DNA of 64,000 bases from Sphingomonas citricola. Its GTDB lineage: Bacteria > Pseudomonadota > Alphaproteobacteria > Sphingomonadales > Sphingomonadaceae. This document shows, one piece after another, positions 59,446 to 64,000 of this stretch. A program made the position numbers and the translations under genes. The stretch lies in contig NZ_JAHXZM010000001.1 in the NCBI RefSeq assembly GCF_019429535.1, forward strand, positions 186,001 through 250,000. Direction: 5' to 3'. The notes under the pieces were generated by a model that saw only the letters and a program-made list of their open reading frames with translations, did no database searches and had not been told where the DNA came from. Every line of letters starts with the position of its first letter. The stretch's first letter is position 1.

Positions 59446-60237
59446 TCAGCGTGGCTTGACGAAGCGCAGCGTCATGCGATCGCTCTCGCCGATCGCGGCA
59501 TATTTCGCGCGGTCGGTATCACCGCCGGCATAGGTCGGCGGCAGCGTCCAGACGCCCTTGGGGTAATCCGCCGTATCCTTGGGGTTCGCGTTGACCTCGG
59601 ACGACTCCGCCAGCTTGAACCCGGCCTGTTCCGCCAATTGACGGACCGTCGCGACCTTCAGATACCCGCTCTCGCGTTCGCGCGCGGTGTCCGCGCTCGC
59701 GGGCAGGCGGTGGTCGACGATGCCGAGCGTACCGCCAGGCTTGAGCATCGCGTACCACGCCTTGAACACGTTGGCCGCGGTTGCGCCGCCCGCCATCGTC
59801 AGATTGTGGACGTTACGAAACGTGAGCACGACATCCTGGCTGTTCGCCGGCACCGTCGACGTGCCCGCCGCGGGGTCGAGCGTCGCCACCGTGCCGGTCA
59901 GTTTTTTGGTCGCGAGCATCGCGCGCGCGCCGTCCGTCGCCTTCGCCGATCCGACCAGCGCGGTGTAGCTGCCGCCACGCGCGGGGATGCGCGCCAGGAT
60001 CTGGCTGTACCAACCCCCGCTCGGATTGTACTCGACCACCTTCTTCGCCGGCGTCACGCCGAAAAAGGCGAGTGTCTCGGCCGGGTGACGATAGCGGTCG
60101 CGCGCGCGGTCGGCTTCGCTGCGCGACGGATCGGCGATCGCGCGCGCAACCGCGGGGTCGGGCCGGGGCGCGGCGGCATGAACGCCCGCGGCGAGTGCGA
60201 GCACGGCGGGGATGGCGAGAAGCGTTGGACGGGGCAT
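59446..60237 (-). CDS. Exported class I SAM-dependent methyltransferase-like protein (COG4798)
   Basis: A 263-residue protein with a signal peptide (ending GVHAAA) and a Rossmann-type methyltransferase fold. The motif I region reads KKVVEYNPSGGWYSQILA, which lacks the usual G-x-G-x-G; VVLTFRNVHNLTMAG and KPGGTLGIVDHRL are like later strands. This is the COG4798-type group, often with a signal peptide; whether it methylates anything is unknown. It lies alone and is divergent from the gene at 60275. Confidence 0.8.
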   Translation of the reverse strand: MPRPTLLAIPAVLALAAGVHAAAPRPDPAVARAIADPSRSEADRARDRYRHPAETLAFFGVTPAKKVVEYNPSGGWYSQILARIPARGGSYTALVGSAKATDGARAMLATKKLTGTVATLDPAAGTSTVPANSQDVVLTFRNVHNLTMAGGATAANVFKAWYAMLKPGGTLGIVDHRLPASADTARERESGYLKVATVRQLAEQAGFKLAESSEVNANPKDTADYPKGVWTLPPTYAGGDTDRAKYAAIGESDRMTLRFVKPR

Positions 60238-60274
60238 CGGACCTCCTGTGATGATGGGCTAGGCTGGACGAGTG

Positions 60275-60496
60275 ATGGGCGCGGCACAAGTATGGAGCGA
60301 TGCAAGCGGCACGCAACTGACCGCCGCCGGCGTCGCGATCGCCTCCGTCCTCGTCGCACTGTTCGCGGCCTGGCGGGAGCGTCGCAGCGCCCGCCGCACC
60401 GACCCGGATGCGGTCGGGTTGCTCGACTGGCGCGGCGTGCAGATGTTCGCGCTGATCACGCTGGCGGTGTCATTGATGCTGATTGCGAAGGGCTGA
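60275..60496 (+). CDS. Small hypothetical membrane protein
   Basis: A 73-residue ORF with two probable transmembrane segments (about residues 16-32, Ala/Val/Leu-rich, and 54-70, FALITLAVSLMLI) joined by a basic loop (RERRSARR). ATG 60275 or GTG 60272 could start it; the ribosome-binding site is weak. No family recognised. Confidence 0.5.
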   Translation: MGAAQVWSDASGTQLTAAGVAIASVLVALFAAWRERRSARRTDPDAVGLLDWRGVQMFALITLAVSLMLIAKG

Positions 60497-60545
60497 CCCG
60501 CCGGGACGTGCTTGCGCCTGACCTGAACGCGGCGATCGACGGGGA

Positions 60546-61715
60546 TCAGTAGAAGCTGGCGAGCGTCAGTCGTCGCTCGGTTCCGTCGCACAATGTCAGC
60601 GCGACGGTACGCCCCGGCGGCCCCGCGCTCCAGCGCGCGAGCGGGCTCGTCGGATAGGCGGGCGTGACCGCCTCGCCCTCGACGCGGCAGATCGTCTCGC
60701 CATCGCGCCACTTGGCTGCCGCGGCGGGGCCGCCGCGCATGACGTGCAACACCTTCAGACGATCGCGCGCGATGCCCAGCAGCAGCCCGCTGGTCGATCG
60801 CAGCGGCGGCTTGTCCGCGTCGGGACCTGGCGCGAGCAGCATCTGTCCCGCGGCGGGGTCGAGCAGCACGCGGTAGTTCTGCAGGAACCCCGATCCGATC
60901 CGGCCGGCGACGCCGATTTTGTCGGAAAAGCCGCCGCTCGGCTCGACGCGGACCTCGACGTTTCGCGCTACCGTCCTGCCGACCACCATCTGCGGCACGA
61001 TCGCGACCTCGCTGACGACCGGGCCCGCGAGCCCGAACGACACGGTGGTCGTGGTCGCGCGCCTCGGCATCCGCGCGGTGTTCCACCCCGCGGCACTTAG
61101 CGTCACTGCCGAACCGTCGCCGGTGTCGACCACCATCGGGCGCAGCTCCGCGCCGCCCAGCACGACCGAGCTGACGTAGACCAGCCGCTCGGGCGCGATC
61201 GACAAGGGGGACGAGATGCCGACGAACGGCGTCCGGCCCGACCGCAGCAATCGAAAGCGTCGCTGCGCGTAATCGATGTCGAGCGCGTAGTCCGCGGTCA
61301 GGTCGCGTCCGACCAGCAGGTCGACCGCGGTCGCGCTCCCCGTCGCGGTGGCGGGAAGGTCGGCGACGGCCAGCCCGCCGCCTTCGCGCCGCAACCCGCC
61401 GATCGCGAGCGTGCGGGTCGCGATCCAGCCGACCGGCACCGATCCGCCGATCACGTCAGCCTTCGCGTCGCCGCGGACGCGCAGCCGCTGCGCGGTGGCA
61501 TAGCGTTTGGCGACAACCGAGTAACTGACCCCGGTGTCGAGGATCGCCGACACCGGGCGCCCCTCCAGCGACATCGTGAAGCGGATCTGGTTGCCGGGCG
61601 TCACCTCGAACGGGATCCAGCGGTCCTCGTGGTCGGCCGACAAGGTCTGCGTGCCGGCGGGCAGCGACGAGGCAGGCGCCGCAGCGGCGGCGAGCAGGGC
61701 GAGTATGAACGACAC
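60546..61715 (-). CDS. Aspartyl protease with two DTG motifs and a PDZ domain
   Basis: A 389-residue exported protein. It starts with a signal peptide (about 1-18). Two retropepsin-like halves follow: ILDTGVSYSVVAKRYAT and, about 150 residues later, VVDTGDGSAVTLS, so one chain could form the active site. A PDZ-like C-terminal domain (GLLLGIARDRLKVLHVMRGG then WRDGETICRVEG) follows. The gene ends LASFY. GTG 61715 directly begins the signal; the ORF opens 12 codons earlier. Substrate unknown; this architecture is common in sphingomonads. Confidence 0.85.
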   Translation of the reverse strand: MSFILALLAAAAAPASSLPAGTQTLSADHEDRWIPFEVTPGNQIRFTMSLEGRPVSAILDTGVSYSVVAKRYATAQRLRVRGDAKADVIGGSVPVGWIATRTLAIGGLRREGGGLAVADLPATATGSATAVDLLVGRDLTADYALDIDYAQRRFRLLRSGRTPFVGISSPLSIAPERLVYVSSVVLGGAELRPMVVDTGDGSAVTLSAAGWNTARMPRRATTTTVSFGLAGPVVSEVAIVPQMVVGRTVARNVEVRVEPSGGFSDKIGVAGRIGSGFLQNYRVLLDPAAGQMLLAPGPDADKPPLRSTSGLLLGIARDRLKVLHVMRGGPAAAAKWRDGETICRVEGEAVTPAYPTSPLARWSAGPPGRTVALTLCDGTERRLTLASFY

Positions 61716-61770
61716 GCCGCGGGTGTAGCGCGGCCCGGCGCGTCGCAACACGACTGATTTATGTCATGAC

Positions 61771-61799
61771 CGGCCCGTGCCTTCGAAGGGCAGGGGCCG
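61771..61799 (-). terminator. Hairpin after cpaF
   Basis: CGGCCC and GGGCCG plus inner TGCC/GGCA form an imperfect stem closed by a TCGA-type loop, starting 16 bases past the cpaF stop on the minus strand. No T-run. It may end the cpaF transcript before the aspartyl protease gene. Confidence 0.5.
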
Positions 61800-61814
61800 A
61801 TGGCCCGGGCGCGC

Positions 61815-63329
61815 TTACAGGCAGGCCTCGAGGAACGCCTGATCGAACCCGAACTGCTTGGCCTTGTCGATCGTGTACGGGCGCAACCCCATCGCACGAT
61901 ACTCACCGATGATCTTCCCGTCGGCGCTCTCGTCCAGATACTCGAACTTGAACAATTCCTGCGTCACGATCACCGGGCCCTCCATCCCGATCACCTCGGT
62001 GATGTTGGTGACGCGGCGGGAACCGTCGCGCAGGCGCTTCACCTGGATGATCATGTCGACCGAGTCGGCGATCTGGCGGCTGATCGCCTCCTTCGGCACC
62101 TTGATGTCCGACATCATCACCATGTTCTCCATACGCGCCAGCGCCTCGCGCGGGGAGTTGGAGTGGAGCGTGCACATCGATCCGTCGTGGCCCGTGTTCA
62201 TCGCGGCGAGCATGTCGAAACACTCGCTGCCGCGGATTTCGCCGAGGATGATGCGGTCGGGGCGCATACGCAGCGCGTTCTTCACGAGGTCGCGGATGCT
62301 GATCTCGCCCTGACCCTCCAGGTTCGCCGGCCGCGTCTCGAGCGGCAGCCAGTGCGGCTGCTGCAAGCGAAGCTCGGCCGCGTCCTCGATCGTCAGCACG
62401 CGCTCGCCCGGATCGATCATCTTGGACAAGGCATTGAGCATCGTCGTCTTGCCCGAGCCGGTACCGCCCGAGATCACGACGTTGAACCGGCACGCGCCCG
62501 CGATCTTCAGCGCGGTCGCCATCTTGGTGCTCATGCTTCCGAAGCCGGCCATCATGTCGAGCGTGATCGGCTTCGCGGAGAATTTGCGGATCGAGATCGC
62601 GGTGCCCTTGAGGCTCAGCGGCGGCACGATCACGTTGACGCGGCTACCGTCCTTCAGACGCGCGTCTGCGAGCGGGCTGGTCTGGTCGACGCGGCGGCCG
62701 ACCGAGTTGCAGATGCGCTGCGCGATCTGAAACAGATGCTCCTCGTCGCGGAACTGGATCTGCGCGAGTTCCAGCTTGCCCTTGCGCTCAACGAAGGTCT
62801 GGTCGGGACCATTGACCATGATGTCGCTGATGTCGGCATCGGCGAGCAATTCCTCGAGCGGCCCCAAACCAAGCAGTTCGTCGACCAGCACCTTCTCCAG
62901 CGCGAACTGCTCGCGCCGGTTGAGCGTCAGGCGCAGCTCGGCCAGCACCTCGCCGATGATCGGGCGAAATTCCTCCGCCAACTCGTCCTTGCCCAGCGTC
63001 GCCGCCGCCTCGGGGTCGACGCGTTCGAGCAGGCGCGGCAGCACCTGTTCCTTGATGCGGTGGATCGATGCCTCGAATCCTTCGACGCGGCTCGACCCCG
63101 ATTCCGCCGACGCCGCCTGACGATCGGCCAGCCGCTGCATCGCGTCCATCTGCGATGCCGGCACCAGCGATGGATCCTCGCCCGCCGCCTGCAACGTGTC
63201 GAGCGGCGGGAATTGTTCGCCCGCGGGGTCGGGCTTCTGGAAGCCGCCGCCCTGCATCGGCCGCGCCACACCGAAGCCGGGCCGCGCGCCTGCGCCACCG
63301 ATGTTGTTACGACGCCCGAACGCGTTCAT
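61815..63329 (-). CDS. cpaF: CpaF family type II/IV secretion ATPase
   Basis: A 504-residue hexameric ATPase of the Tad/Flp pilus type. The N-terminal 120 residues are a variable, low-complexity segment; the ATPase core has Walker A GGTGSGKTTMLNAL, the MRPDRIILGEIRGSE Walker B region, TGHDGSMCTLHSNSPREAL, and the upstream LLADADISDIMVNGPD domain. In Tad clusters tadB and tadC follow cpaF, but here the next gene on the strand is a protease, so this copy stands alone. Other Tad genes must be elsewhere, or the protein serves another role. Confidence 0.93.
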   Translation of the reverse strand: MNAFGRRNNIGGAGARPGFGVARPMQGGGFQKPDPAGEQFPPLDTLQAAGEDPSLVPASQMDAMQRLADRQAASAESGSSRVEGFEASIHRIKEQVLPRLLERVDPEAAATLGKDELAEEFRPIIGEVLAELRLTLNRREQFALEKVLVDELLGLGPLEELLADADISDIMVNGPDQTFVERKGKLELAQIQFRDEEHLFQIAQRICNSVGRRVDQTSPLADARLKDGSRVNVIVPPLSLKGTAISIRKFSAKPITLDMMAGFGSMSTKMATALKIAGACRFNVVISGGTGSGKTTMLNALSKMIDPGERVLTIEDAAELRLQQPHWLPLETRPANLEGQGEISIRDLVKNALRMRPDRIILGEIRGSECFDMLAAMNTGHDGSMCTLHSNSPREALARMENMVMMSDIKVPKEAISRQIADSVDMIIQVKRLRDGSRRVTNITEVIGMEGPVIVTQELFKFEYLDESADGKIIGEYRAMGLRPYTIDKAKQFGFDQAFLEACL

Positions 63330-63658
63330 TCACCACGATCCTTACGGTTCCTTGACCGTGGCCTAGCGTGGCAAGGCTTGCGATTTACCTAATGGGGTGT
63401 TCGGCATGCTCACGCCCGCGTCGGCCTTGAGCAGACATGCGCGATCGGGTGCACCCGACACATGAAAACGGGATCATCTGCCGTTCATCATCGTTTCATC
63501 CGGTCACGCGTCCCCGGTTGTCAACGTCGGGGACCGATGCTACGCGCCCGCCAACCCTTGCGAGGCGCCGTTCGCGCGCCATCCGTTCGCTCGGGGAAAG
63601 ACCCTTAGCGGCCAGCACCCTTGGACGCGGACACTGTTAGGCAAGGAATTCGGATCGC
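63330..63658. other. Divergent promoter region of cpaF and the atp operon
   Basis: A 329-base gap with no convincing gene; the short ORFs in it have no family features. It must hold the cpaF and atpH promoters. AAGGA before the cpaF ATG and AAGGAA before the atpH GTG are the ribosome-binding sites. I could not pick -35/-10 pairs with confidence. Confidence 0.5.
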
Positions 63659-64000
63659 GTGGATAGTTCCAGCGGCACACATGGTAGCAGCATCCAGGCG
63701 AGCCTGGGCGGACGCTACGCCACCGCTTTGTTCGATCTCGCGGTCGATGCGCGCCAGGTGAACGAGGTCGAGCAGAGCCTGTCGCGCGTGCGCGACGCGC
63801 TCGACCAGTCGGCGGATTTCCGTGCGTTGACGACGTCGCCGCTGGTCGCGCGCGGCGAGGCGGCGAAGGCCGTGCTCGCGACCGCCGATGAACTCGGCGT
63901 CGATCAGACCACCAAGAACTTCCTCGGCGTCCTCGCCGAGAACCGCCGTCTGGGTGAGCTGCCCGCGATCATCCGCGCCTTCCGCCAGCTCGCCGCGCGC
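63659..64000 (+). CDS. atpH: F-type ATP synthase subunit delta, 3' end cut by the window
   Basis: The first 114 residues of subunit delta, which joins F1 to the b subunits. The N-terminal domain pattern is seen: SLGGRYATALFDLAVD, SLSRVRDALDQSADFRALTT, and the later FLGVLAENRRLGELPAII. It begins with GTG after AAGGAA (63644-63649). The atp genes for alpha, gamma, beta and epsilon should follow to the right. Confidence 0.93.
   Translation, partial: MDSSSGTHGSSIQASLGGRYATALFDLAVDARQVNEVEQSLSRVRDALDQSADFRALTTSPLVARGEAAKAVLATADELGVDQTTKNFLGVLAENRRLGELPAIIRAFRQLAAR

Noticed and set aside
61800..63392. 530-codon plus-strand ORF opposite cpaF
   Set aside because: Antisense shadow of an ATPase with intact Walker motifs.
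1..64000. tRNA, rRNA, CRISPR array, insertion sequence or prophage
   Set aside because: No cloverleaf-like gap, regularly spaced repeat, transposase or phage gene was found; gaps between genes are mostly too short.

Overview
The window is GC-rich chromosomal DNA with dense, mostly short-gapped genes. The gene set points to a Sphingomonas-like alphaproteobacterium: several large TonB-dependent receptors, a PhaR polyhydroxyalkanoate regulator, a MaeB malic enzyme with a phosphotransacetylase tail, an orphan CpaF ATPase, and an IF-3 gene whose start is best read as ATC. I saw no rRNA, tRNA, CRISPR array, insertion sequence or prophage. The taxonomic call is inference from gene content, not from a marker gene.

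Layout. 1-13 kb holds housekeeping genes: the end of an amidase, two diguanylate cyclases, an acyl-CoA ligase, xseB-ispA-coaD, a cyclophilin, queA, an EF-hand protein, tgt and a SleB-type cell-wall hydrolase. 13-22 kb holds a glycine-zipper lipoprotein, maeB, ogt, mutS and glnD. 22-31 kb holds two paralogous TonB-dependent receptors on either side of infC, then thrS. 31-41 kb holds an aspartic protease, a PepSY membrane operon behind an iron-box-like promoter, xthA with a GIY-YIG gene, a SirB1-type protein, and the divergent tesA / ybbA-ybbP set.

40.2-51.5 kb is the most interesting region. A LacI-type regulator is followed by a YeiH-type sulfite/sulfate exporter, an anion-type MFS transporter, a TonB-dependent receptor, a Gfo/Idh/MocA oxidoreductase, an aldo-keto reductase, an SsuD-like flavin monooxygenase, an FMN reductase, a SorA-like molybdenum sulfite oxidase and a small cytochrome c. 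Three CG-centred palindromes close to TGACAACGTTGTCA lie in the promoters of these genes, so they look like one regulon. The enzymes fit oxidative C-S bond cleavage of an organosulfonate. The sugar-type components suggest sulfoquinovose or its glycosides, in a version of the sulfo-SMO pathway that uses TonB/MFS uptake, a possible NAD-dependent sulfoquinovosidase, and periplasmic sulfite oxidation.

51.5-64 kb holds a cation/proton antiporter, a DUF892 ferritin-like protein, a NUDIX domain read in frame with a DUF47/PhoU-like protein followed by the Pit phosphate transporter, an MHS transporter, an alanine racemase with an in-frame 69-bp tandem duplication over its active-site segment, phaR with dyad sites in its promoter, a predicted methyltransferase, a two-DTG aspartic protease with a PDZ domain, cpaF, and the start of atpH.
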